Of a DNA stretch of 64,000 bases, positions 22,799 through 34,175 are shown one piece after another. Position numbers and translations under genes: made by a program. Where the stretch lies: assembly GCA_947311845.1 (NCBI GenBank), contig CAMZMU010000111.1:14886799-14950798 (forward strand), read 5' to 3'. The notes under the pieces are model-generated. The model made no database searches and was not told where the DNA came from. It saw nothing but the letters and a program-made list of their open reading frames with translations. Within the stretch, counting starts at the first letter, position 1, and every line of letters begins with the position of its first letter. The DNA is from Poa pratensis (lineage: Eukaryota > Streptophyta > Magnoliopsida > Poales > Poaceae).

Positions 22799-23805
22799 AA
22801 GAATAGCTAGTGACCTTTTCCCCTCTCTCTACTGTGCCCGAGAGAGGTGACCAGGGCGACCAAGTTTTCTTCCCCTCCTCCCGCCGGAGCCGGAGCAGAC
22901 CCTCGCCGTCCCTCGTCGCTACGGCGGCGGGGGGGGGGGGGGGGTTGCGCTCCCGGCCTCCCAGCGTGTAGATAGGGTAGTTTTAGGGCTCTTCGGCGGC
23001 GGTTTTGGGAGAAGATCGGCGCCGATAGGAGCGTTTCGTGCTGGAGCTCGATCTTCTCGGCGGCGCGTTGTGGTGCGGCGTCGGCGAGTTTCCAGCTTTG
23101 TCTCCTCCCGGATCTGCGGATCCGGTGGGGTTTGCTCTCCGAGGGCGGTCGCCGTGGCGGAGGTGACGGCTGCCCTGTGGAGTTTTGGTACCCCGCCCCC
23201 TCCTTCGTCTTGGTGGGGCTTCTCCTGGCCTTGCCTTGGGGTGCTGGGGGTGCTGCGGCGGGGAGCCAGTGCTTGGCGTTGGCTGCCTTCGCCGCTTGTA
23301 TAGGAGTGGCTGTTGCGGGATCTCGGTGCTCTCCGGCGTCTTCTACTTCGTCTTGCGCCTTCCCTCTCTGGCCGGCCGTGGTGGCGAGGGGAGTGGGTGC
23401 GGTCAAGGCGGATCTTCGGCGGCAGCTCCGGCAGGCCTCTTTCAAGCTCAGTGCAGGGTAAGTTGGTTGAAGGGTGGTTGCAGGGTGGAGGTGCCGTGGC
23501 CGTTTTCTTTCAGCGTTCGTCGATCCCGTTGCTTGCGGCGGGTGGCTTCTGCGGCTATCTACATGAGTGGGGCGTCTCCTTCCTGGGGGTGGTGGTGGCC
23601 TGGGTCCTTCTTCTTCGGCGTTTCGCCGGCGACGAGGTGCTGCTCCAGGCGTTGCGGTGGCTCAGCTTGTGGCCTCTCTGTTTCTTTAGGCAGCGCTGTT
23701 GTGCTGTGTTTGTTGGCTCTGTTCTTCTGCGTGTTCCTGTGCTGTTCTTGTGTGAGTTGTAATCTGGTTTGAATACGCAGAGTTGATCCTTTCAAAAAAA
23801 AAAAA
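22799..23805 (+). mobile_element. LINE-derived insertion with poly-A and target duplication
   Basis: A GC-rich insert of about 1 kb ends in 16 or more A residues. It is flanked by an 18-base perfect direct repeat, aaaaccacttgtccccta (22781-22798 and 23806-23823); the A-run makes the exact edge ambiguous by a few bases. Long target duplication plus poly-A means target-primed reverse transcription. No endonuclease or reverse transcriptase is encoded, so it is either an internally deleted LINE or a processed non-coding RNA moved by one. A run of about 18 G lies at 22928-22945. The perfect duplication implies a recent event. Confidence 0.8.
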
Positions 23806-23823
23806 AAAACCACTTGTCCCCTA

Positions 23824-24948
23824 CACTCGTATACGCTCGTTTGGTGTGATATGTGCCGTGCCTCGGCTTCTCTGTCTGGGGGTTTCGATGATGTTCTTTA
23901 CTGTGATGCTAGCTTGTTCGTGGGTTGATGAATTAATGGAACGATGAAAAGGATCCCGCTCCACGTAGTATTATTTGATCAGAGTCTACTATCAATTCAC
24001 CTCCGCTGCACACGTCGCCGTGCCAGTCATCGCCAGACAATGCAAGTCGGCCACCGGATTGATCAGATCGCTGTCTGAACCCACGGCTTCGACCTCGCCG
24101 TCGCCGCGCTTTCCGTGCCGCCAGGGCCTGACATGCCACCCCGGTTTTATTAACCCCTACACGTACGGCCCTGTCGCTGGCGTCGGTTCATTAATGGCCT
24201 GACACGGCCCGCGCATGTACGCGCGGCGTCAACGGCCACCGTTGCATTACGTGCCTGCAGCGTCGTGCGAGCTCAATCAATGCCGCCCGCTCGCTAACTG
24301 CAGCCGTGCGTATCGGCAACTCCAACAACGGTCGCGTGGCGTCGAGAGCGCGCGCCCGGCATGCCGTCGGCGCCGCAAAGGGTGGCATGTCGCCGCTCCG
24401 ACGCGTGTCCCTGTCTTCTGTTCGGCTCGCCGGAGCGGCGTCGGCATGAACATACAGTTGCACAGCCTCAACTGTATCAGCCAGCTACAGCAACAGAGTA
24501 AATGATCGAAATGTGTACCTTGTACTACAAGACAAACAAACACGGCACCAACAGCCGGTTGGTATGCCTTTGCCTTTTATGGTTTTCCGCAGGAAGAACC
24601 TGAACCTGAAAGGAGATCGATCTCTCCTCTCTTCTCCTGCCTCAGAAACATCGCCCTGGGCCTGGCTGCCACAACTGTTCGCATCGCTTTCAGTACGAGA
24701 CAGGGCACCGAGTATACTCCGCATATATGTGCTCTGTGGTGATCTGACTCCAGGAGAAAATACTGCACATATGCGGGCAAAATCAGCAAGTTTGGCTCTA
24801 ACAGATGCTGACGGAATATCTTTTGGCGAGAACAGTCGGATACTGATCTGAATATACGCACGGCAGATCAGCAATATCACGCGTGACAAATTAAAATGTC
24901 GAGCATGAGGCATCCAACTATGAACCATCCAAACGGAAAGTGTTATTT
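23824..24948. other. Intergenic, no gene recognised
   Basis: Mixed, partly GC-rich sequence. Short frames occur on both strands (for example 24485-24928 on minus) but none carries a motif I know. No element termini were found apart from the foldback that begins at 24949. Confidence 0.4.
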
Positions 24949-25327
24949 GCTCCTGAGCTCCAGTGCTCCATCCATTTTTAAAAATTGAAAATTATATTTG
25001 TGAGTTTCAAAAAATCCTGAACAAAATCACGGGTGTAAACAATGATGTGTCCCATAAACGTGCAAACTATCAATTTGAAATACTTTATATTATGAGCTAC
25101 ACAAAAATATCAAAATTTGGTAAAACTTAGAGATTTGAAAATAGGCATATTTAGATCCACAATTTGTCTTTTTTTGCAGCATAAAATACATAGAATTTGA
25201 AATTGATATTTTGCATGTTCGTGGGATATACTATTATCTACACCCGGATTTTTTTCAGAAGTTTTTGAAATACATAAATATGATTTTCAAATTTTTTAAA
25301 CTGGAGAGAGCACTGAAGCTCGGGAGC
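24949..25327. mobile_element. Foldback MITE with long inverted arms
   Basis: The left terminus GCTCCTGAGCTCCAGTGCTC pairs with the reverse complement of the right terminus, GCTCCCGAGCTTCAGTGCTC. Complementarity continues inward: the left arm has ccgtgattt-type text (cacgggtgtaaacaatgatgt, cgtgcaaactatcaatttgaaat), and the right arm carries the inverted counterpart (atttgaaattgatattttgc, atctacacccgg). The arms therefore span nearly the whole 379 bp, and a transcript would fold into one long imperfect hairpin. There is no coding content. A target duplication is unclear (left flank gtgttattt, right flank an A-run), so the superfamily is uncertain; Mutator-type is possible. Confidence 0.7.
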
Positions 25328-25806
25328 AAAAAAAAAAAAGTCTCTACTCCCAACATCCAAGGGATACATCACATATATTCATATTCCACTCTGAATCTAG
25401 ACTTCATAGTTTCCTCACAGTATTTCTTTATGCCCGGCTGAACAGGCTTCTGAATTTCAGGCTGACTGATCAGTCCAAATGCACGCGCATAATTAAGTAT
25501 AGCACGCCTGCACTGCCAGTGGCATTGTGACAACTGACGCCGGCAGTGCTGCTCTCTCCGCCGAACACGCTAAATCGCTAATGATGCGGACAATGACCCG
25601 GGCTGCGCAGAAGACATATGTGGGCCTGGCCATATCAGCCTTCTACTACTGTGTTCGGCTCACTCGGATCTTGGTATTGGACCGGGTAGTGTTTACAACT
25701 TGCAATTACCATACTGTTTTTTTTTGCCATGCATTCTGAAATGATCTGATTTTGACTGGTAAAAATTCTACTTTGTACAGTTTGGGAAGGTTTTTTTCTA
25801 AGAAAC
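25328..25806. other. Intergenic spacer
   Basis: Short mixed sequence between the foldback element and the second Helitron. It contains small random frames only (for example 25527-25739), and no feature is supported. Confidence 0.4.
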
Positions 25807-28281
25807 CTAGCACAGGGCCCTCGCAAATGCGAGGGCACCACTTGTAGTTTGTTAAAAAATTTGATTATCTAATTTGGTGGTACGAAGATATTTCTTTCTC
25901 ATGTTTATCATATTTGTTGTAAAATACGCACCGTTCGGATATGGATGCTATCTTGAAGGCGTGAAGTTTACATTTTATTGCGTCAATGGTTATATTGCAA
26001 ATAAATAAGATTAAAGAGTCACCACTTGTAGTTTTGTTGAAAGTTTCAGTTATATGATTTGGTGTTATGAAAAAATTACTTTAGGAAAATAGTGTGCTGC
26101 CCAGGGTGATAGCTGCCCCCCCCCCCCCCCCCATCCATCGTAGGATCAATAATTTTGAGATATGTGTCCGCCTACTTAGTGGTTTTGTCAATTGGATATG
26201 CGTACTCCATATATGCATGTTGGGAATCGATCTTTGGACTTATCCTTATTGCCATGCATGTGTCATATCACATGTAGCTAGTTGTGAATGATATATCAGT
26301 GTGTACGATACAGTATCGTAGCTTATATATTATTTTCATAGCTAGTTCTTTGTATGCATCTGGTCTTATTATTATCATACATTGTTTATCGTGTTTGTCT
26401 TGTAGTCATGTCTTGCGGCTCAACTAACGAAGCACGCACTAAATCTGACAAATCACGACAGTTAAACACACTCTCTAATAACCCATTAGTAGCAACATCT
26501 TTGTTTCGTACAACCTGCAAGTTGGTTGTTTACACACATCCCAATATATAATGTGTGGTAGATGTAAGGGGGGCATCTATCCCCCGTGGCAGCAAATCCG
26601 CACTCAATTACTTTATCATGTTTATTTTGTGAATGGATACATTGCAAATAATTAAATTAAAGAGTTATGAAATGTTTTATAACAAAATTTGATTATATTA
26701 ACACATTTTTTATCGATGTCTTATTTAAACAGTCAGAGGTGAGGTTTCGAGGACAACAATCAATCTAATTTCTGCATGCTCGCTAGATCAATTTTGGCCT
26801 TTGTTTGAAGCTTAACCAATTCATACTAAAACATGATCTTTGAATTTTTATTCTTGAAGAAAAGAGTTTCAGTATTTTCAAAATAAAAGAAATTATGTTT
26901 GTAACATGTTGTGCGTATTATGGTCCTAATATTAAAATAAATATAATGAAACAAAAAAAGTTTGTGAACAAACGTAAATCTTGTACTGATAATATGTTCT
27001 GGTATTTATTTCTTATTAATCTATGAGTGAGTATATCAAATCAAAGTGAACGAGTCAATGTTATTACCCTTGATTTTTTTAATCAAATTAGTGGCGTTGT
27101 TCCTTCTCTCATTATCATCTGGTCTATTTTATTTCAGCATCTATGTCACATTCCTTTATTTTCTAATAGGCCATGTTTGGGTATGACTTGCCAAGCCATG
27201 TTTGGTATGGCACACACTCTACCTTTACCCATTATGGCAGGTGAGACTTACGACCAAGAAAAATATGGAGAAGACAATTAAATCCCATAAAATATAAAGT
27301 GCGCTAAAAATGCCTTAACATGGACACAAATGACATTCATTTTTGTCTGTACACTATTTTTATTTTTTTCCCAAAGTTTTTTTGTCTGCGCACTTGCTTG
27401 CTTAAATCTTAAATTACTTCTCACTGGTTTACTTTAACCACTAAACCGAGATTGTTGTTGACCCAATAGTGAGATTTTTTTCTCAAACCAACCAAATTGT
27501 CGGCAGAGACCCACCTTGTAAGATTGATTCTTGGAAAAATGGATGTCAAAGTCATCGGTTCAATAATTTATATGACGTGCCTCAACGTAGTGGCTCTATT
27601 AGAAACCAAGTGTATTGAGGTCTCAAACATATTTAGATCTTCACATATATTTTTGGATTTTTATATAACGAACGGTCATTTTTTCTTTTCTACACTACCC
27701 TGTTTTAACTTACTTGCTCATGTGTATCATCCCAATTTTCTCGGCTTTCAAAAACACAAAACTTTCCTAGAAATTGTTCTGCTTAATATGATATTTTCTA
27801 AAAAATGTTTTAATTTGAATTAAATCAGACTTGAATTAAATATTTGGTTTTATATTTTAGGAGAGAAGTCATCACTGAAAATATTCCTTTGTATCTGCCC
27901 CATAGAGAAAATTATTTCCGAAAGTCAATTCTTTGTTTTTCTAATAGAAAACAATTTATTTAATTTCTGGTCGGATGTGCCGAATTCTTCAAGGCATCTT
28001 CTTTTTTTCTTTTCCTTCCTGGGCCCATGTTCCTCCTCTTGTTCTTCTCTCTCCTACTCTCTTCCCTCTACCGGGATGGGCCGGCCACCAAGGGCACCAG
28101 CGGCCCACCAAGGTGCTGTTTGCTTTCGGACGTGTTAAAATAAATAAATGTTGTACGTAACTTTTTTATCTTTTAGTCTCAACCGTTGTGACTAAAATCA
28201 ACGGATTATATATTTTTAACATATGTGGATTAACATGGTATCTCTGTTAGACTTTCATATATTCCTTTTAGTATATATAGA
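25807..28281 (-). mobile_element. Second Helitron, AT-rich, non-autonomous
   Basis: On the minus strand the left boundary ends with a perfect 8-bp-stem hairpin (GCCCTCGCATTTGCGAGGGC; plus-strand 25817-25836), six bases, then CTAG (25807-25810). The right boundary gives a 5' start TCTATATATACTAAAAGG directly after AT (28281, or 28285 given the local tat-cta repeat). Hairpin plus CTAG and a TC start are the Helitron rules. The base after CTAG is G rather than the usual T, a small flaw. The interior of about 2.5 kb is AT-rich with no Rep/helicase. It contains a run of about 18 C (26114-26131) and a patch near 27168-27220 with gccatgtttgg repeats that may be another nested MITE. Confidence 0.65.
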
Positions 28282-28285
28282 TAGA

Positions 28286-29700
28286 TAAGAATCTACTTCA
28301 ACCGTTACACCCCTTAGACACGCCCATGTATAACATAGAAATCATAGGTGTAAGGGTAAATCTTAGCTAGGCAATTAGCTAGAGCAATAAGTGTTGTAAT
28401 GAAAATGATTGCAAAAGAGGGCAAATCGATCACTTTAAGATTACCATCTTGGGAGGTCGGTTTAATATTTCAAAATTCTTAGAAACAGTCGGACAAGTGG
28501 GTTATGTTGCGGTGAATCAAAGAAATATTGGTAGATCCGGATCTCCATTTGCTTCGTTTGTGGTCATCACACAGATCATAAAGAAATGTTTACAGCGATC
28601 TCCAGACGATTGGAGTGAGTGATGACAAATATTTGCAACCCGCATGCATGGCAGCGTAGTCCCTGCCCATCATCATCGGTGTTGCTTTGAGTTTACCATA
28701 TCCCTTCCAATGCGTAAGCTTCCTGGATTTTCAGGGCTCCGGTGCGTCCAGCTGGGATGGCCGGCCTGTCTACGTCAGGTTGATGGCATGCTTTGTCTCC
28801 GCATCCACGGTTGGGATGTGGGCCTCTTGTTAGGTCAGCTGGATAAATCACGCGGTTGTGGGTCCGTTTGGAGTCGGGCGTACGTCGTTCAGTCAACGGC
28901 TTGGTCTCACCGTCTTCTCGTGTCGCCATTGCCCCACATCTTCCATCCCCTCCACCTATAGGGCGCATCCATGGCTCCCTCTCATCTTCATACCCGCGTC
29001 CTTGACAGTCTCCATATCCTGTCGTCCTGCTGCATCCATGGAACTGCGGAGGCATACAACGAAGGGCTCAAGGGAAGCCCGACATGACGGTAGGTGCTGA
29101 CACCCCCAGGAGCCCGACCAGACGTGGCGCCGCCCGTTTTACGTTAGTGGCTCCCGAGCGCCGTCGCCCGGATATGTGTTCTACTTGCGGGGCCGCCCTG
29201 TCCAGCGCCGGTGGCCGGGAGCCGGGAGCCTCTCTCATCCCACCTCCTCTGAATCCTCTTCCTCTATAGATCAGTTATTTTATTTGTCTCAAGATACTTT
29301 GTATTGAGCCTTTTTTTTTCTTCTTTTTGTGTGTGGTTGTGTGCTCTCTAAGTATGCAAAGGCCGTATGATCTTCTATAATTGTGTTAGCGTGATGCTAA
29401 TTTATGAGTTTAATAAATTGTCCAGTATAAGTAAACATTGCGACGGACTTGTCTAACCATGGTTTGTCTATTTATTTACGGGAGTACTCCGTACATGGAT
29501 CGATGTATCGAAAGGCGTCGCCGGGACCAGCCAAAGTAGACGCGCACCACGAACGCTGCATGCCCGGCGGCCAGACTGTGACCTCGTTCGCCTGTCCCCA
29601 ACTTGTAGTACTGTATAATCCATCCGTTCCTCCCCTGCGCCCTGTTTCCTGTGCGCCAACGTGTGCTGGGATCGATGTGTGGACTAGGCATTCGTACGAA
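28286..29700. other. Intergenic, mixed transposon-like debris
   Basis: A GC-rich patch at 28700-29270 has open frames on both strands but no recognised motif. It is followed by a T-rich tail around 29310 that looks like the end of a non-LTR element without a clear poly-A or duplication. I could not set boundaries or a class. Confidence 0.35.
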
Positions 29701-32220
29701 CTTTAATGCATACTTTTTGAATTTGAATTTGAAAATGGTGACGTTGTAAAGTTGTTTAAGTTTGGAAATCATTGAAATTAAAAATGTTTTTGTTTTAAAA
29801 ATGGTTGGATTTTGGAGATTGGTCAAATTTGGAAATTATTGTAATTCAATTTTAAATATGTTTTGCTTTTTTTAGGTGAAAATATTTTGAACTAGCTAGT
29901 ATTTTTTTTTAGCTTGTCATACATTTTAGAGTGCCGTCAAATGGTTAGCAAGCTGAAATGGTTCTATATGTTTGTATTTTGTCATAATATTTGTTTGAAT
30001 TTTTGTATTGGAGGGTATACAGCATATGATCGTTTGGTAAAGTCAATTTATAATTAGAGGAAATTCATTTGGATTATATACAAATATTCTTCATTTTAGA
30101 GTGGTGAAATGCCACAAATTTTTGTTTGAACTCCATAATTAGAGAGAATGCAATATGTGAGTTAATATGTGAGGTATTTATATTTTAGAGTTTTTTTTTT
30201 GTTTGGCAAATTGAATTTTAGAAATGTGTTGCATGTATTTTTTTTTTTGAGAATTATGAAAAAAATATTGTAGAAGAAGCAATTTGTCATATTGATTATT
30301 TGCAGATATTTAGAAAGTTGGGATGTTTGGATATATTTGAAGTATACCGTAAGCATTTGTTTGAACTATATAATTAGGGTTAATGCAATTCGTGAGATAT
30401 ATTTTAGGGTGTTTTCAATTTTCTAGCAATTTGAAATGTTCAAATGTGTTGTATCTCTTTGAACATCTATTTCAAATGTGTTAGTTTTTTGAAGGAAAAT
30501 ATTTTAAAATAGTTAGTATTATTTGTTTATTTTTTGAGTGCCTTTATATATTATAGAGTGACGTTAAATGTTTAGCAGATTGAAATGGTTATATGTTTGT
30601 ATTGTGCTGAAATATTTGTTTGAGTTTCATAATTGGAGGATGTATAATATAATTTTTGTGTGGTAAGTTTGAGGATTTGTTAAATTTAGGAAATTTTGCA
30701 GATTGAAATTGTTATATATGTTTGTATTGTGTTGAAATATTTGTTTGAGTTTCATAATTGGAGGATGTATAATACAGTTTTTGTGTGGTAAGTTTGAGGA
30801 TTTGTTAAATTTAGGAAATTTTGTCATACTGCTTGTATTATTTTGTATTGTAGATTTGAAATTGTATTTTTTTTTTGAATTCTAATATTTTTTTACAATT
30901 TTTATTTTGAATTGTTGATTGCAAGATATAATTTTTTTAATTTTTTAATTGCTGGTACATTGTTTGTATTATTTTGATTTGTAGATTGGAAAGTATTATT
31001 TTTTCTTGTAATTGTTGTTATTATTTTGGAGTGTAAAGTGAAAGATATGAATTTATTGAATTTTAGTATTTTTCTGTAATTGAAATTTGGAGAATTTTGA
31101 TAAGTGTGGAAAGTTTGGAAATTTGCTAAATTTAGAAAACTTTAATGTTTTGTTTGTACTATTTTTGATCTGTAGATTGGAAGATATAAATTTCTTGAAT
31201 TTTAGTTTTTTTTTGAGTTTAAACAATTGGTACTTTGAATTGTACACTAAAAGATATGTTGTTTATATTGATATATTTGTCATATTTTTTCTACACGTGG
31301 GTTAAAATTTAAATTTGGAAACACTAACACTTGAAAATTGTTCGATTTTTGAAATTATTGGAGTTCGAAGGAGGTTGTGTTTGAAATTTGTTTGAATTAT
31401 AAAAAAAATGTTCAAATTGGAAGTCATTTAGGGTTGAATTATTTTTACGTTTACGGAATGTTCAGATTTGAAGGATTTTTTTTTTTGAATGTTTGATTTT
31501 TTTTTATCATATGGCATAAATAGTTGGCATATTTTTTTTGTGATCATTTTGTTGTATACCTTTTTTTCGTTTTGTCTAAAATTATATTTTTGAATTTGTG
31601 AAAATTTTCAAGATCATATAATTTTTTATCGTAGTTTTTGTTGTACTTGAATTCTTTTTGCGTATATTAAATGCTCATAATTTGAAAATTTTCTTCATTT
31701 ATTGTTTTTCATATTAATATATTTGTCATATTTTCCTTACTCATGAGGTAAAATTCTAATCTGTAAAACGTTGACGTTCGAAAATTGGGCGAATTTTGGA
31801 ATTATCGGTATTCGAAGGAGGCGTTTAAATTTCAAAAATTGTTTAAATTGAAAGTCATTTAGGGTTGTATTGCTTTTCATTTACGGGAAATATTCAGATT
31901 TCGAGGACATTTATTTTTTTTGAATATTCAAATTTTAAAAATTCATCGTATGGGATAAATAGTTGGCATACATTTTTGTGATCATTTTGTAATAAACGTT
32001 TTTTTTGTTTGTTTAAATTTGAATTATTGAATTTGTGAAATTTGTTCAAATTCATATAAAATTTTATTGTATGGTATAAATAGACGTCATATATTTTTGT
32101 GACCATTTTGCTATATATATAATTTTGTTCCCTTTTGTGTAAACCTAAAGTTGTTTAATTTGTGAAAATTTTCATATTCATATAATTAAATAGGGCCCAC
32201 TTGGCAGGATTTTTTTCATT
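29700..32220. repeat. AT-rich tract with internal duplications
   Basis: About 2.5 kb, very AT-rich and built of variants of gaatttgaaatt and tttgtattgt words. One near-perfect direct duplication is 30575-30697 and 30698-30822 (about 124 bp each, starting gcagattgaaat and ending taaatttaggaaatttt). A looser unit of about 450 bp recurs from about 31265 and about 31714 (shared words tttgtcatatttt, ttcgaaggagg, gtcatttagggttg, ataaatagttggcat). It runs into a GC-rich block at 32250, so it may be one arm of a larger transposon. No protein is encoded; the short frames are composition artefacts. Confidence 0.65.
30575..30822 (+). repeat. Tandem duplication of about 124 bp
   Basis: Two adjacent copies, 30575-30697 and 30698-30822. 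They differ by a few substitutions and a 2-base insertion (ttatatgttt and ttatatatgttt; gtgctgaa and gtgttgaa; aatataattttt and aatacagttttt). It is a recent local duplication inside the AT-rich tract. Confidence 0.85.
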
Positions 32221-32234
32221 TTCTGTTTTTTTTT

Positions 32235-32580
32235 TTAACGAAAAAAAATCCCTGACAGCCTGGGCCCACGCTGACGTTGCAATGACGTCAGCAGTGGACT
32301 GCAGCGGAAACGCAGTGGCAGCGTCGATCTCGCTCGATCTCGCTCGCCGGCGTCGCGCCGCCGGGAAATGAGTTCTGCGCATGTGTTCGCCGGAGGCGCG
32401 TGAGCGCGGGGTGGCAGGGAGGCAGGGAGCGGCTGCGCCGCCTCCTCTAGGTCGCCGGAGCGGCGAGTGCAGCGTGCGGACACGGCGGAGACAGCAGCGC
32501 GACGACGGACTCGATTCCGGCGACTACGCGACGATTCGGCTCGTGAAACTCGGGAGGAGGGAGAAGAGAGGACGGCGAAG
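32235..32580 (-). other. GC-rich block with an open frame cut by the Gypsy insertion
   Basis: Reading minus, an open frame runs leftwards from the target site to a stop at 32235. It is rich in Arg, Ser and Pro and continues across the 5-bp target site to an ATG on the far side (about 39446-39448), where the text reads catgtccg on plus. The frame is therefore one continuous piece of the pre-insertion sequence. I do not recognise the product, and its composition (CG-rich, low complexity) means it may never have been a gene. Confidence 0.3.
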
Positions 32581-32585
32581 ATCAC

Positions 32586-34175
32586 TGATGACGTGAAACA
32601 CACGTTCGTTGGGAGACCCCAAGAGGAAGGTATGATGTAGTCAGCAGCAAGTTTTCCCTCAGAAAGAAACCAAGGTTATCGAACCAGTAGGAGCAGCAAC
32701 TCTTCAGAAGGTTGTCAACGGCGCCAGAAAAATAGTGTTGTTGATGGGAGTCTGGACTGTTGACGTGGAATCTGCACACAACACAATCAAACTACTTTGC
32801 CCCAACGAAACAGTGAGGTTGTCAATCTCACTGGCTTGCTGAAAACAAAGGATTAAACGTATGGTGTGGAAAATGAGTATTAAATTGCAGAGAATGAAAA
32901 AGGAACAGTTTGCAGTTTGTGGTTGTTTAATCAGTGTAAAAGAATGGACCGGGGTCCACAGTTCACTAGTGGTGTCTCTCCATAAAAGATAACTAACATG
33001 TTGGGTGAACAAATTACAGCTGGGCAATTGACGAATAGTGAGCGCATGACAATGCATATACATGACATGTTGACTACTATGATATTTAATTGGGCATTAC
33101 GACATAATACATAGATCGTTATCCAACAGCATCTATGACTAATAATCCACCGCCGGGTTGTCATCCGAGTCCCCGTTGGTATTAAGTTGCAAGCAACGGA
33201 TAATTGCATTAAGTAAAGTGCGTAATGTAAACAAACACATATGTCCGTGGACATAGCATCGTTAGGTTATCCCTAGTGGCAACAGCACATCCACAACCTT
33301 AGAACTTTCTGTCACTGTCCCAGGTTAAACGGAGACATGAACCCACTATCTAGCATAAATACTCTCTCTTGGAGTTACAAGCATCTACTTGGCCAAAGCA
33401 TCTACGAGTAACGGAAAGCATGCAAGATCTTAAATAACATATAAGATAGATTGATAATCAACTTGACATAATATTCAATATTCATCGGATCCCAGCAAAC
33501 ACAACATGTAGCATTACAATAATATGATCTTGATCATGTAGGGCAGCTCACAAGATCTAAACATGATGGCACAAAGTGGAGAGACAACCATCTAGCTACT
33601 GCTATGGACCCGTAGTCCAAGGATGAACTACTCACGCATCACTCCGGAGGCAGGCATGGCGATGTAGAAGCCTCCGGTGACGATTCCCCTCTCCGGCAGG
33701 GTGCCGGGAAGAGGTTCTGAACCCTCCCGAGCTAGGGTTGACGACGGCGGCGTCTCTGGAACTTTTCGTGGATATTTGCTCAGGTACTTAGGGTTTTCGC
33801 GTCGGGGGGAATAAGTAGGCGAAAGGGCGGCGGCTGGAGACCCCGAGGGGCCCACACCACCCAGGGCGCGGCAGAGGGGGGCCCGCGCCCTGGCGTGTGG
33901 GGCCCCGTGGCTCCTCTCCGTCGCTCTTTGGTCCGTCAGTGGTTCTGGAAAAATAGGGACCCCGTGTAGTTTCGTCCAATTCCGAGAATATTTCCAGACT
34001 AGCTTTTCTGGAATACAAAAACAGCAGAAAACAGGAACTGGCACTTCGGCATCTTGTTAATAGGTTAGTCCCAAAAAATGTATAAAAGTGATATAAAGTA
34101 GATGCAAAACATGTAGCAATTGGTATAAAACAAGCATGGAACATCAAAAATTATAGATACGTTTGAGACGTATCA
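32586..34175 (-). repeat. LTR (3' LTR of the Gypsy element), 1590 bp
   Basis: Starts TGATGACGTG and ends ACGTATCA on plus, so TG...CA ends hold. It differs from the partner at 37846 mainly by a 4-base indel near 32740, one substitution near 33174, and a cluster of small indels and substitutions at about 33838-33955. The long open frames inside it are LTR by-products seen in both copies. Confidence 0.92.

Noticed and set aside
26114..26131. Run of about 18 C
   Set aside because: A simple homopolymer; no function can be argued from sequence. The same holds for the G-run at 22928-22945.
32704..33254. Minus frames of 107-119 codons repeated at 37976-38511
   Set aside because: They lie within the two LTRs and are duplicated with them. 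No known protein, and the LTR is expected to be non-coding.
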